Positions 1 to 7,233 of a DNA stretch of 64,000 bases are shown here, piece after piece. Below the pieces are notes generated by a model. That model was not told the origin of the DNA. It worked only from the letters and a program-made list of their open reading frames with translations, and ran no database searches. Origin of the DNA: Thermomonospora echinospora (lineage in GTDB: Bacteria; Actinomycetota; Actinomycetes; Streptosporangiales; Streptosporangiaceae); NCBI RefSeq assembly GCF_900108175.1, contig NZ_FNVO01000010.1:1-64000 (forward strand), in the 5' to 3' direction. Both the position numbers and the translations under genes were made by a program. Numbering within the stretch: position 1 is the first letter of the stretch; each line of letters begins with the position of its first letter.

Positions 1-101
1 CTTTGGTTCGGGCAAAGCGGTGACGTTGTCGTTTTGCTCTTTTGGGGTTAGCGACGGTTCTGTGCTTTGGTTCGGGCAAAGCGGTGACGTTGTCGGTTTG
101 C
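1..101. repeat. Two copies of a ~37-bp direct repeat, period 64 bp, at the left edge
   Basis: Bases 1-37 and 65-101 match at 36 of 37 positions, the one mismatch being at 32 against 96. Each copy contains a short hairpin (CTTTG, seven bases, CAAAG). The first copy starts at the window edge, so both repeat length and copy number are unknown; 27 unrelated bases separate the copies. The spacing is compatible with the end of a CRISPR-like or other direct-repeat array, but two copies cannot decide that. From 102 to 402 I see no convincing gene. Confidence 0.55.
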
Positions 102-402
102 AAACTTCGTTGGTCGGCCTCGTGAGGCCCTTGACCAGGTGGGATGCGACTGTAGCCAAGTTGTTATACGCGGCTGTGAGGGGTGGGCTGCATGGGCTCT
201 GACCTGCATAAGGGACTCTTGTGAATGGATGGTCCCGTGGTCTCGATGACGCCTGTTGGGTAAATCCTACTCGCAAGTAGCGTCACGGCGTGAATGGTGC
301 GCGGTACGCTCCAAGTAGTACAAAGCAGCCGCGTACGTGAGGCTCGACCTGGCAGTCTTCCATGCCTCACGCACGCGGCCCGAGACCCCCGAAGGAGGCT
401 CC

Positions 403-585
403 TTGCCTACAGTACCGAACGACCCCAGCGCCGTCACGATCACGCTTGCTGTCAGCGCTACAGCCGTTGCTCTCACAGCCTTGGGGCTAGACCCCAGTGA
501 TGTGCATATGATCACGATAGAGTTGGCCATGATCCTCGCGGGCTATGCCGTGGGGAGGTCGGAACAACCACCCCCAAGGGCATGA
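403..585 (+). CDS. Small membrane protein A, paralogue of the gene at 1294
   Basis: A 60-residue protein read from a TTG codon placed 4 bases after a strong GAAGGAGG ribosome site at 391-398. It has two hydrophobic stretches (about residues 9-27 and 36-50) joined by a polar turn reading LDPSDVHMI. The product at 1294-1488 has the same plan, with ASPQQVQMI in the turn, so the two look like diverged paralogues. No family is recognised. Each gene is followed by a hairpin with the same loop blocks. The alternative ATG at 337 would add 22 residues and lacks a ribosome site. Function unknown. Confidence 0.55.
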   Translation: MPTVPNDPSAVTITLAVSATAVALTALGLDPSDVHMITIELAMILAGYAVGRSEQPPPRA

Positions 586-687
586 CCTCTCTCAGCCCGA
601 GGAGATGTGCGACGCGACGATGACGGCATACATCGGTTGAGCGAGCTCGAACCAGGGGGCTGACGCCGCCCCCTGGACCCCCGCGGG

Positions 688-755
688 CCGGAGGGCACTC
701 CCGCGCGAAACGGTCTGTCATACAGGCTCGCCGTTCGCGCGGGAGCACCCTCCGG
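688..755 (+). other. Long hairpin 1 with conserved loop blocks
   Basis: Arms at 688-709 and 734-755 pair at 20 of 22 positions, with a 2x2 CA/CA mismatch in the middle. The loop side carries GGTCTGTCA (712-720) and TCGCCGTT (728-735). These blocks recur in the hairpin at 1499-1551, whose stem sequence differs. There is no T-run, so it is not a typical rho-independent terminator. A small inverted repeat, GTTAGC-GT-GCTAAC, follows at 759-772. It could be a structured RNA, a DNA processing site or a transcription end. Bases 586-687 hold nothing else I can support. Confidence 0.6.
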
Positions 756-877
756 AACGTTAGCGTGCTAACGCAGGTGCCGACCCCGCTTGAACGATCT
801 TGGATGGGTGTGGAACCAGTGGACGTCAGAGAGGGGCGTTGAGCAGGTCAACGGATGAGAGTGTCCGGGGGCGGATG

Positions 878-1063
878 TTACTCCGCTGTCATGAACTCAA
901 GATGCCGGGTGCGGGCGATGGCCAGCAGCTTCTTCCGGAGTATGTCGCGGTTCCTGCCACGCGTCTTCAACGCGGCGGCTAGCACATAGTTGCCGGGGAC
1001 AACCTCGCTTGGCCGGATGTGGTCACGCTCGCGCGGTTGTGGCAGATATGCCCGACGGCATTC
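878..1063 (-). pseudogene. Start-less open frame, possible gene remnant
   Basis: An open frame of 61 codons runs from just after a TAG (1064-1066) to a TAA at 878-880. It lacks ATG or GTG near its 5' end; the only internal GTG would leave 35 residues. Third codon positions are strongly G/C, and the translation is protein-like, with a basic stretch RGRNRDILRKKLLAIARTRH about 11 residues before the end. I do not recognise a family. It lies between the two small membrane-protein cassettes and points the other way, so I read it as the truncated end of a gene from an earlier insertion. Chance openness is not excluded. Confidence 0.3.
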
Positions 1064-1185
1064 CTACAGGTCAGGAGAGTGCATGCTCGGATCGGCGGTT
1101 AATTGTACGGGTATTTAGCGCAGGGTGCAAGGGAACGACGTCGATCTTTTGCGTGGAGACGATCGCTAGGCTGCGGGGGAAGCCC

Positions 1186-1233
1186 GTGGCTGGGGGCTCA
1201 TCGACTGTTCCCCATCGACTACCCCCCAGCCAC
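1186..1233. other. Inverted repeat upstream of small membrane protein B
   Basis: GTGGCTGGGGG at 1186-1196 pairs perfectly with its complement at 1223-1233 around a 26-base loop that contains ATCGACT twice. It lies about 60 bases before the gene at 1294. GCTAGC also occurs at 1250-1255 and 1271-1276, able to pair around the region just before the ribosome site. It could be a leader structure or an old terminator. Outside these hairpins and the start-less frame, 773-1293 shows nothing further. Confidence 0.4.
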
Positions 1234-1293
1234 TCCCAACTATCAAGCCGCTAGCTGACAGAGCCCGTCGGCTAGCAACTCCTAGGAGAGTCT

Positions 1294-1488
1294 ATGGTGA
1301 TACCACCGCCTGAGGAATCCGAGCCGGATGCCGTGATCCTTGCGGTCGCCCTGGCAGCTGTAGGGATCATGGCCCTCATCCTGCTCCGGCTGGAGGCAAG
1401 TCCGCAGCAAGTCCAGATGATCGGGATGGAGATCATCACGCTAGTCATCGGCTGCCTGGTCGCCCAGCTAAGGCGAACTGAGGACTAA
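1294..1488 (+). CDS. Small membrane protein B, paralogue of the gene at 403
   Basis: A 64-residue protein with an AGGAG ribosome site at 1284-1288, five bases before its ATG. A short acidic N-terminus (PPPEESEPD) leads into a hydrophobic helix at about residues 13-32, a turn with SPQQVQMI, and a second hydrophobic stretch at about 44-56, ending in basic residues LRR. Length, helix positions and turn match the protein at 403-585. Family not recognised. A membrane-inserted peptide of a mobile element (toxin, holin-like or immunity peptide) is possible, but nothing in the sequence proves a role. Confidence 0.6.
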   Translation: MVIPPPEESEPDAVILAVALAAVGIMALILLRLEASPQQVQMIGMEIITLVIGCLVAQLRRTED

Positions 1489-1498
1489 CACGGTGGTG

Positions 1499-1551
1499 GC
1501 TCGTCCGCGCAGGAGGTCTGTCACTACACTTCGCCGTTTGCGCGGACGAGC
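1499..1551 (+). other. Hairpin 2 with the same loop blocks as hairpin 1
   Basis: Arms at 1499-1511 and 1539-1551 pair perfectly over 13 bases, around 27 bases that include GGTCTGTCA (1515-1523) and TCGCCGTT (1531-1538). Both blocks are identical to those in hairpin 1 at 712-735, and the 7 bases between them differ. The stem sequence differs from hairpin 1 yet pairs fully, which suggests selection on the fold. It begins 10 bases after the stop of small membrane protein B. From 1552 to the attachment core at 1722 there is no gene. Confidence 0.6.
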
Positions 1552-1721
1552 ACTCCAGGTCTGGTCTTGGGCGCGCCATGGAGCAGAGATGCTGATGCAG
1601 GCCAGACGCCCGATCGTCGTGCAACTAGCGTGCAATTAGGGGTGGTGATCGGGGGTCAACCACGGTCACTCGTGGGACGGCCGGAGGGCAGGTCAGGGGC
1701 CGTCACAGTCAGGATCGGTTG

Positions 1722-1768
1722 GATTCCCAAGCTGGTAGCGCGGGTTCGATTCCCGTCACTCGCTCCAC
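1722..1768 (+). repeat. Attachment-site core: 3' half of tRNA-Gly(CCC), copy 1
   Basis: This 47-bp segment reads as the 3' half of a tRNA: anticodon CCC followed by AA, the 3' anticodon-stem strand, a variable loop, a T arm with GGTTCGATTCC, the 3' acceptor strand and CCA. No D arm or 5' acceptor strand precedes it, so it is not a functional tRNA gene. An identical copy lies at 3329-3375. Upstream of both copies the DNA is also recognisably similar (about 1620-1721 and 3225-3328), including related TAGCG...ATTAGG motifs. This is the pattern left by integration of an element into a tRNA 3' end. Confidence 0.8.
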
Positions 1769-1941
1769 TACGAAGGCCCAGGCCAGGGACATGATCCCCG
1801 GACCTGGGCCTTGATCGTTTAGGTGCTGCGCTGCCGTACAACCAGCCGGTCAGTGGTTTCCTTCCTGCCGGTTCGAGATGGTCGAAAATGCCCCCGAGCC
1901 GGTGGTAGGGGTTCGGTATGACCTGGCATGACCGGGTGCGT

Positions 1942-2580
1942 TCAGCCGGTGATCTCCGCCGCCCACGTCTTGAAGCGGTTGCGTAGTTCGGCGATCTGCG
2001 ATGGTGAGAGGCCGTGAACACCGAAAGCCTGGTCCGGGAGCCGGTCGAGTGCATTCAAAGCATGCACGAACATCTCGGGTTCGAAACCGGGATCCGCCGT
2101 GGCGGCAAGCCGTAGTAGGTCGCCGGTGCTGTACCGGCCGCTACGCAGGACTGCATCCACGTCGACGAAGTCTCGTACTTCGGCTCGGCCGTAGAGCGCT
2201 GCGACCTTGTTGCCGACGGCGTCATCGGGATGGAGGACGGGCCCGACCGAAAGTCCGACGGGCGGGTGCGCCCGCCAGTCGATACCCAGTTCCACCTTGA
2301 CCGAGTGACCGTCAGGCGTGGTGATCAGCAGCCTGGCGAACCCGTCATTGGACAGGGGGACTTCGACATCGAAGCCGGCACTGCGGTAGGCGGCGGTCGC
2401 GGCTGCGACAGCCTCGCCGAACTGGTCACGTGCCTCGTTCACGGTGAAAAGGTCGACATCTTCAGAGATGCGATCAAGGAATCCGTGTGCTTGGATCGCA
2501 TAACCCCCTGCGAGTGCGAATCCGTACTTCTCGGTTGCCGTGAGGCCGATACGGGTTGCGAGTTCGTGGAGAGTGTCCAT
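1942..2580 (-). CDS. AbiEii/AbiGii-type nucleotidyltransferase (toxin candidate)
   Basis: A 212-residue protein of the nucleotidyltransferase-fold AbiEii family, whose members act in abortive infection and toxin-antitoxin pairs by modifying nucleic acids. The hallmark is visible near the N-terminus: a glycine pair in FALAGGYAI, then RISEDVDLFT with the paired metal-binding acidic residues. A later VKVELG is typical of the third motif. I chose the ATG at 2580, 8 bases after the stop of the gene before it; a longer frame to 2667 would overlap that gene. It lies inside the tRNA-bounded island, as expected for a mobile defence or stabilisation cargo. Activity is inferred from the family. Confidence 0.75.
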   Translation of the reverse strand: MDTLHELATRIGLTATEKYGFALAGGYAIQAHGFLDRISEDVDLFTVNEARDQFGEAVAAATAAYRSAGFDVEVPLSNDGFARLLITTPDGHSVKVELGIDWRAHPPVGLSVGPVLHPDDAVGNKVAALYGRAEVRDFVDVDAVLRSGRYSTGDLLRLAATADPGFEPEMFVHALNALDRLPDQAFGVHGLSPSQIAELRNRFKTWAAEITG

Positions 2581-2588
2581 GTGCAGGG

Positions 2589-2897
2589 CTACGCCGCTCG
2601 GACCAGCCCAGGGAATCTGCTCTCCCACAGTCGACGGACCTGAGGGGGAAGGTAGAGCCGATTCCACAGCCGGTCCAGCATGCCCGCATTGAGGTAGGCG
2701 GCGAGGTCACGTGAGGAGGAAGCTTCCCGGATGACCCGCTCGTACATCAGCCCGGCCTGCGCAGGGTCGCCCAGATCGTAGACATGCTGCTCTGACCAGT
2801 CGAGGTGCGCGGGCAACTTGACCACACCGGAGGTTGGCCCAGCCAGCTCGGCCAGGCTCTCCGGGACGATGTAGGGTCGGCTCACGGCGTAGCGCAT
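2589..2897 (-). CDS. Partner of the AbiEii-like protein, putative antitoxin
   Basis: A 102-residue protein immediately before the nucleotidyltransferase gene in the same direction, 8 bases apart, so the two are surely co-transcribed. It begins RYAVSRPYIVPESLAELAGP and carries a conserved-looking hydrophobic core with HLDWSEQHVYDL and a helical C-terminus (LNAGMLDRLWNRLYLPPQVR). I recognise no HTH domain, and it is not a classical AbiEi. Gene order, small size and pairing suggest the antitoxin or a co-factor, which is inference. The start could also be the GTG at 2912, five codons earlier. Confidence 0.6.
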   Translation of the reverse strand: MRYAVSRPYIVPESLAELAGPTSGVVKLPAHLDWSEQHVYDLGDPAQAGLMYERVIREASSSRDLAAYLNAGMLDRLWNRLYLPPQVRRLWESRFPGLVRAA

Positions 2898-3328
2898 GTA
2901 CCCAGTGTGCACGAACCAGCGGTCTCACAGGGAAGAGAAGGCTCACCGCTCCGCTGGTAGACCCGGTTCCGAGTGATCTGCCGGACCCGGGCCATGGTGA
3001 GCCAGCGGAGACTGCACCTCCTTCGATCACCGACTTCGGGCGGCCTACGAGACTGGGGTGGCTGGGCGCCGTTCGGGATCGGGGCGATCGGCTTCCAGCG
3101 CTCGGGGCGCGGCGTCCCTACGCTCCGGGTCCACCTGTCCTCTGTGACCCTGGTGCGGTCGGTGCGACGGCTGGAGCTTCGGGCGCTGGGTGCCTACGCT
3201 GCCGCAGGTCGGAGGGTGGGTCGCCGGGCCATTAGCGGGCCATTAGGGACGGTGAACCAGGGGCGCTCACGGTCACCCGCGGGAGGCTGGTCGGCCTGCT
3301 CAGGGGCTGTGGCAGACCGGAACCGGGC

Positions 3329-3375
3329 GATTCCCAAGCTGGTAGCGCGGGTTCGATTCCCGTCACTCGCTCCAC
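3329..3375 (+). repeat. Attachment-site core: 3' half of tRNA-Gly(CCC), copy 2
   Basis: Identical over 47 bp to 1722-1768. It again has only the anticodon CCC side, T arm and CCA end, with no D arm. It is preceded at about 3225-3250 by two TAGCGGGCC/ATTAGGG-like motifs of the kind often found next to integrase attachment sites in actinomycetes. It marks the right boundary of the small island. Confidence 0.8.
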
Positions 3376-3649
3376 GTTCCCCGGCTCAGAGCCTTGGTCA
3401 CCACAAGATGATCAAGGCTTGAGATCTTTCATCACTCGTTCATCACCGGGACCGCACGTGATCTCGGCGGACCGGGCGGCCGGCCGCCGCATCGTCGGGA
3501 TGGGATCCGGGGGCCAGGTCCGGCCGTCGGTTGACGATCGTGGCCGTGTCACCGGTACGAGACCCTCGGCTGTCGATGTCGGGACTCCTCGCGTCGACGG
3601 CTACCTGGCGATGGGCGGCAATGCACCTAGCGGCGTTCATCGGCGGCAG

Positions 3650-3778
3650 GCGCGGGCGTTGATCGATGCCGAGCTGTATCCACCCAGATCCTGGATCACC
3701 GACCGGGCGGTGCGAGCAGGCGGGGATCCCCCCGCAGATGGGTTCGCCACCAGGCAGTGGCTGGCCCAGGCGATGGCG
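3650..3778 (+). pseudogene. Remnant of an IS701-type transposase
   Basis: A short stretch translates to ARALIDAELYPPRSW, then TDRAVRAGGDPPADGFATRQ and WLAQAM. This resembles the region of IS701-family DDE transposases that reads as ALIDRxLYLPxSWTDD ... GVPDDVGFATKPxLAxxM. Only about 43 residues survive: the segment with the first catalytic Asp and the whole C-terminal half are missing, so it cannot be active. The rest of 3376-4010 shows no gene. It adds to the evidence that the left end of the window has been hit repeatedly by mobile DNA. Confidence 0.6.
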
Positions 3779-4010
3779 GTCCGGCCGGCCTCACCCCGCG
3801 AGCACGCTCACTGAACCCGTCCTCTGCACAGCAGACGCCCACGCCGCCCGGTGAAGGCGGCCTGAGTCCTCCCTCGGACTCAACAGGAGTGGTCTCTCAC
3901 TCGGCGTCCACATCGCTGCCGCCCGCGACCGCCTTGCCATCGCGCAAACCCCGAACACGTACTCGGCGGCTGGGCACGTTGAACCCGCCGGATTGCGGCC
4001 GGAATGGCGC

Positions 4011-5360
4011 TCAGGCGACCTCGATCTGCAGGAGGGTCTTGTCGTCGCGGAGTACCACCTGGACCTTGATGACGCCCGGTGTGCGGACGGGTTGAACGTT
4101 GATGATGCAACTCTTGCGGTCCAGGGCCGGCATCGCGGGAGACACCGCCGCGATGCCGGGCCTGGTCACCAGCCATTCTCTGACGGCCTTGAACGCCGGG
4201 TGATCGGCGGTGGCGGGGCCTGAGCACCCTGTGGTGCACGTGCGGGCGAGTGTCACCTGTGCTCGGCCGCCGCCCACGTTCTTCTCCGACGTACGCGTGT
4301 AGCCGCTGGGTGCTCCCAGTTTCTCGGCGATGCTCAGGTTGTTCTCGTAGGCGGAGTCCCCGCCGGAAGCGATCACGAACGCGAACACGAGCGCGGCAGC
4401 CACCACGGCGACTGCCGCAACGGCCAGCACCGCCCACAGGGGTTTCCCGCGATACGCCGTCGGCGTCCCCGGCACCGGGGGCGGCGGCCAGTGGGCAGGC
4501 GCCTGCGCGGGTACGTGGCCATGCACTGCGGCATGTGCCGGTGGACTGGCACCGAGCTGGAGCAGCATCGGGTGTACCTGTTCGGCGGTCAGTCGCTGGG
4601 CCGGGTCCTTGCGGAGTAGCCCGTTGATGACCGGTTCCAGGGGGCCGGCATGGGCGGCGGGCGCTGGATCTTCGGTCGCGATGGCGACGAAGACCGCTCC
4701 GGTGCTCGTACCGGGGAACGGAGGACGGCCTTCCACGGCGGTGTAGAGGGTCGCGCCCAGCGACCACAGGTCGGTCGCGGCACTGGTCGGGAGGCCGCGT
4801 ACCTGTTCGGGGGACATGAAGGCGGGGGTCCCCATGACCTCGCCCGAGCGGGTCAGGGCGGCATCGTCGCCGAGGGCGGCGATGCCGAAGTCGGTCAGGA
4901 TGACCCGGTCGCCTTCCAGGAGCACGTTGGCGGGCTTGATGTCCCGGTGGATGATGCCCGCCCGGTGCGCCGCGTGCAGGGCGTCAAGCATCCGCAGGCC
5001 GATTGCGGCGACCTGCTGAGGTGTGAGCGGCCCACGGGCCTTGAGCAGGTCGTCCAGGGATCCGCCGTGGACCGACTCCATGACGATCCAGGGGCGCCCG
5101 TCGTCACCCTTGACCAGGTCATGGACGGTGATGATGCCGGGATGCTTCAACCTTGCGGCCGCGCGCGCCTCCCGATCCAGCCGCGCGATCCACTTCTCCC
5201 GCTGTGCGGCGCCCAGATGTTCGGGGAGCCGGAGCTCCTTGACGGCCACTTCCCGGTCCAGTTGCATGTCGCGGGCCCGCCAGACGGCCCCCATGCCGCC
5301 ACGTCCCAGAAGGTCCGTCAACCGGTACCGATGGGCAAGGACCTGGCCGGGATCATTCAT
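4011..5360 (-). CDS. PknB-like membrane serine/threonine protein kinase
   Basis: A 449-residue Hanks-type kinase. Visible motifs: glycine loop GRGGMG at residues 19-24, catalytic lysine in VAVKE (K41), catalytic loop HRDIKPANV at about 138, DFG at about 159 and SPE, replacing APE, at about 187. A proline-rich linker follows, then one transmembrane helix at about 307-332 and an extracytoplasmic domain of some 115 residues with paired cysteines (TCTTGC) and no PASTA repeats. It therefore probably senses an external signal and phosphorylates cytoplasmic proteins. It stands alone; neither side is an operon partner. Confidence 0.9.
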   Translation of the reverse strand: MNDPGQVLAHRYRLTDLLGRGGMGAVWRARDMQLDREVAVKELRLPEHLGAAQREKWIARLDREARAAARLKHPGIITVHDLVKGDDGRPWIVMESVHGGSLDDLLKARGPLTPQQVAAIGLRMLDALHAAHRAGIIHRDIKPANVLLEGDRVILTDFGIAALGDDAALTRSGEVMGTPAFMSPEQVRGLPTSAATDLWSLGATLYTAVEGRPPFPGTSTGAVFVAIATEDPAPAAHAGPLEPVINGLLRKDPAQRLTAEQVHPMLLQLGASPPAHAAVHGHVPAQAPAHWPPPPVPGTPTAYRGKPLWAVLAVAAVAVVAAALVFAFVIASGGDSAYENNLSIAEKLGAPSGYTRTSEKNVGGGRAQVTLARTCTTGCSGPATADHPAFKAVREWLVTRPGIAAVSPAMPALDRKSCIINVQPVRTPGVIKVQVVLRDDKTLLQIEVA

Positions 5361-5560
5361 GCCCTGACCCTAGTCGCCTCACTTCCCAGTGGACAACCAT
5401 GTCTTTAAGGCTGCGCCCCCCGCCTGTACGGGATTCCGGAGCACCTGTCTCAGCGCTGCTTGTCGACGGCGCGGTTGAAATGCCGGCGAAACGTGGTCGC
5501 GGTAGGTCACGTCCAACGGAGTGGTGTAAGACGGCCTCCACGCGATCCTGTTCCCTCGGG

Positions 5561-5857
5561 TCAAGCGTTACTCGTTTGCGGTGCTGGATCTTCGGCCGGC
5601 GTTTCGCTGCCGATCAGGCGGAGGTGGGCTTTGGTGAGGAATTCCAGACCCGTGTGGGGAGCCGAGGAGTCGTTCACGAGGGCTGTGGGCCGAATGGCGA
5701 TCAGGTGGCCGTCAAGGCGCTGCACGGCGTGAGCGGCCGAGGCCACGACCTGTTGTGCAGGAAGGTCTCGGCGTGGTGCGAGGCCGGGACCCGCCGCTGC
5801 GCGAGCAGGCAGCCAGACCTTCTTGCGGAACCAGTCACGGGCGATGTGCTCGGGCAA
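5561..5857 (-). pseudogene. Possible remnant of a tyrosine recombinase
   Basis: The first 25 codons read IARDWFRKKVWLPARAAAG, which resembles the segment just before the catalytic HxLRH box of actinomycete phage integrases (typically xxxWFRxxVWxPALKAAGL). Downstream DNA still looks like a degraded box (GACCTTC...TCGTGG), but the frame reads RRDLPAQQVV and no Arg-His-Arg-Tyr set remains. The C-terminus matches nothing I know. I read it as a decayed integrase end. Apart from this, 5361-5934 holds only the hairpin at 5898-5922. Confidence 0.3.
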
Positions 5858-5897
5858 GGCTTGGCCAGTGGCTACGGATCAGGAGGTTGGAGGTTCG

Positions 5898-5922
5898 AAC
5901 CACTTCGGCTGCCGAGGTGGTT
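5898..5922. terminator. Hairpin just before the SUKH-like gene
   Basis: AACCACTTCGG at 5898-5908 pairs with CCGAGGTGGTT at 5912-5922 with one G-T pair and a 3-base loop; TTAGTCT follows. It ends 12 bases before the GTG at 5935. It could be a terminator of decayed upstream DNA or an operator/leader hairpin of the gene. Confidence 0.4.
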
Positions 5923-5934
5923 TAGTCTCTCGGA

Positions 5935-6477
5935 GTGACGGAGACACCTGAAGATCTGGTCCTGCCCATCGCCTTGGCCGAGGTGGTCGAGGTCGGCTTC
6001 GAGTGGGAGTGGGACGAAGAAACCGACGAGGCCCGTGGTTGTGATTTCGAGCCGTACGAACAGTTCGAGGCGCCGGAGAAGACCGCGTGGTGGTTTCGCC
6101 TGTGGACCGGTAACGAGGAGGTCGATGGCAGCGAATTCCGCTTCTTCGGCGCTACCGGGACGGGTGACTATGTCGGTTTCTGGCTGGTCCGGCCCAGTGC
6201 GCCGATCACTGAGCAGCCTGTCGTCTATCTCGGTTCCGAGGGTGAGCGCGGCGTGATAGCTCGCGATCTCGATGACCTGCTCTGGCTGTTCGCGGACGGA
6301 TTCGGGCCGGGGGAGGCGTTCACCGACCCGGGTCGTGAGACGCAGCCGAACGAGGCTTTCCAGGCGATCGCGGAGCGGTACGCGCCGGGGAGACGCCGTT
6401 CCGCGGCGGAGATCGTGGCGGCGGCGCGAGAGGAGTTCCCGGACTTTTCAGAACTCATCGACGCGATGTGTCGGTGA
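5935..6477 (+). CDS. SUKH/SMI1-KNR4-like protein (immunity-type)
   Basis: A 180-residue acidic protein starting at GTG. The middle reads TGDYVGFWLV, then QPVVYLGSEGE and VIARDLDDLLWLFADGFGP. This is the pattern of SMI1/KNR4 (SUKH) superfamily proteins: strand with Gly, then the value of the text, then a helix with DLxxFLxxLAxG. In bacteria many members neutralise polymorphic toxins, often as orphans. No toxin gene is adjacent here, so an orphan immunity or housekeeping role are both open. The N-terminal 50 residues are rich in Asp, Glu and Trp. Confidence 0.55.
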   Translation: MTETPEDLVLPIALAEVVEVGFEWEWDEETDEARGCDFEPYEQFEAPEKTAWWFRLWTGNEEVDGSEFRFFGATGTGDYVGFWLVRPSAPITEQPVVYLGSEGERGVIARDLDDLLWLFADGFGPGEAFTDPGRETQPNEAFQAIAERYAPGRRRSAAEIVAAAREEFPDFSELIDAMCR

Positions 6478-6636
6478 ATGGAGGTCCGCGCTGCAGGGGG
6501 CGCACAGATGTCGTTGCGTACCGAGCCAGGTGACCCATGGCCGGCGCTGCGCTGCCGAATGATGCCCACGCGAGGTGGCGGCCTGAACCACTCATGATCC
6601 AGGTCTCGAGGTGTCCACAACCAAGGGGGGAAGCCC

Positions 6637-7095
6637 CTACTGCTGGTTGTCGGTCGTGGTGGCCCAGAGGGGGTTGATGCGGCCGAGCCAGGCGTCTTGA
6701 TCGTCTGCCAGGGGTTGTGTCAGCGGTAGCGGCAGGAAGCGGCAGGCGAAGGTCAGGCCGGTGTCGTCTCCATCGCCGCATACCGTGTGATTCCAGGCGT
6801 CTGCCGTGGTTGCGGGCGCCTGAAGATGGAAGTAGGTGGTCCTGCGGGGCTGGCGGGTGTCGGGATGGGGCTTGTTCTCCACGACGAGTTGCTCGATCAG
6901 GGAAGTGGTGTGCAGACCGGTCTCTTCGAAGACCTCACGCAAGACGGCTTGCTCCAGTTCCTCGCCGGGCTGGACGCCGCCGGCGGGGACTTGGGTGCCG
7001 GCCTGAGGCATGCCGACATGGTCGAAGACCAGGAGTTCGGGAACCGTGCGATGCCTGATCACGTAGGCGGCGACACGGATTCTGGGTCGGGTCAC
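6637..7095 (-). CDS. Nudix hydrolase
   Basis: A 152-residue Nudix-fold protein starting at GTG. The Nudix box is complete: G(x5)E(x7)REVFEETGL at about residues 39-61, with the glutamates that bind the metal. Nudix enzymes hydrolyse a nucleoside diphosphate linked to another group X. Substrate specificity cannot be read from the sequence. It is a single gene with 541 bases to the stop of the AraC-type regulator body on the same strand (start to start much longer); no operon is evident. The C-terminus, rich in Asp and Trp, has no known motif. Confidence 0.8.
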   Translation of the reverse strand: MTRPRIRVAAYVIRHRTVPELLVFDHVGMPQAGTQVPAGGVQPGEELEQAVLREVFEETGLHTTSLIEQLVVENKPHPDTRQPRRTTYFHLQAPATTADAWNHTVCGDGDDTGLTFACRFLPLPLTQPLADDQDAWLGRINPLWATTTDNQQ

Positions 7096-7233
7096 ACGAG
7101 CATTGTGCGTCCGTCAGGTTCGCGCTGCTGACGCCGGCGATGTGGTCGGCTGCGATGGCTGCGGCTTGCGGACCTTGAACCGGGCGATCGGCTTGGTGGT
7201 GGGGTGCGCTGCAGTCCATGGGTGGCATCACGC

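Larger units (their letters stand above)
1722..3375. mobile_element. Small island bounded by tRNA-Gly 3' halves
   Basis: Two identical 47-bp tRNA-Gly(CCC) 3' halves in direct orientation, 1607 bp apart, bracket a two-gene module on the minus strand and no integrase. Similar flanks at both ends suggest serial insertion at one tRNA locus followed by loss of the integrase part. The intact tRNA gene is not in this window and may lie to the left. Bases 1769-1941 and 2913-3328 carry no gene I can support. Confidence 0.6.

Noticed and set aside
1-101. CRISPR array
   Set aside because: Only two repeat copies are visible, one cut by the edge, and there are no cas genes, so the repeat is reported without that name.
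1009-1254. An 81-residue plus-strand frame
   Set aside because: No ribosome site, no coding-type composition, and it runs through the hairpin at 1186-1233.
1722-1794. Functional tRNA-Gly gene
   Set aside because: Only the 3' half is present in both copies; no 5' acceptor strand or D arm precedes either one.
3419-3814. A full 131-residue gene in the gap before the kinase
   Set aside because: Only its later third resembles a transposase; the rest has no protein character, so it is kept as a remnant only.
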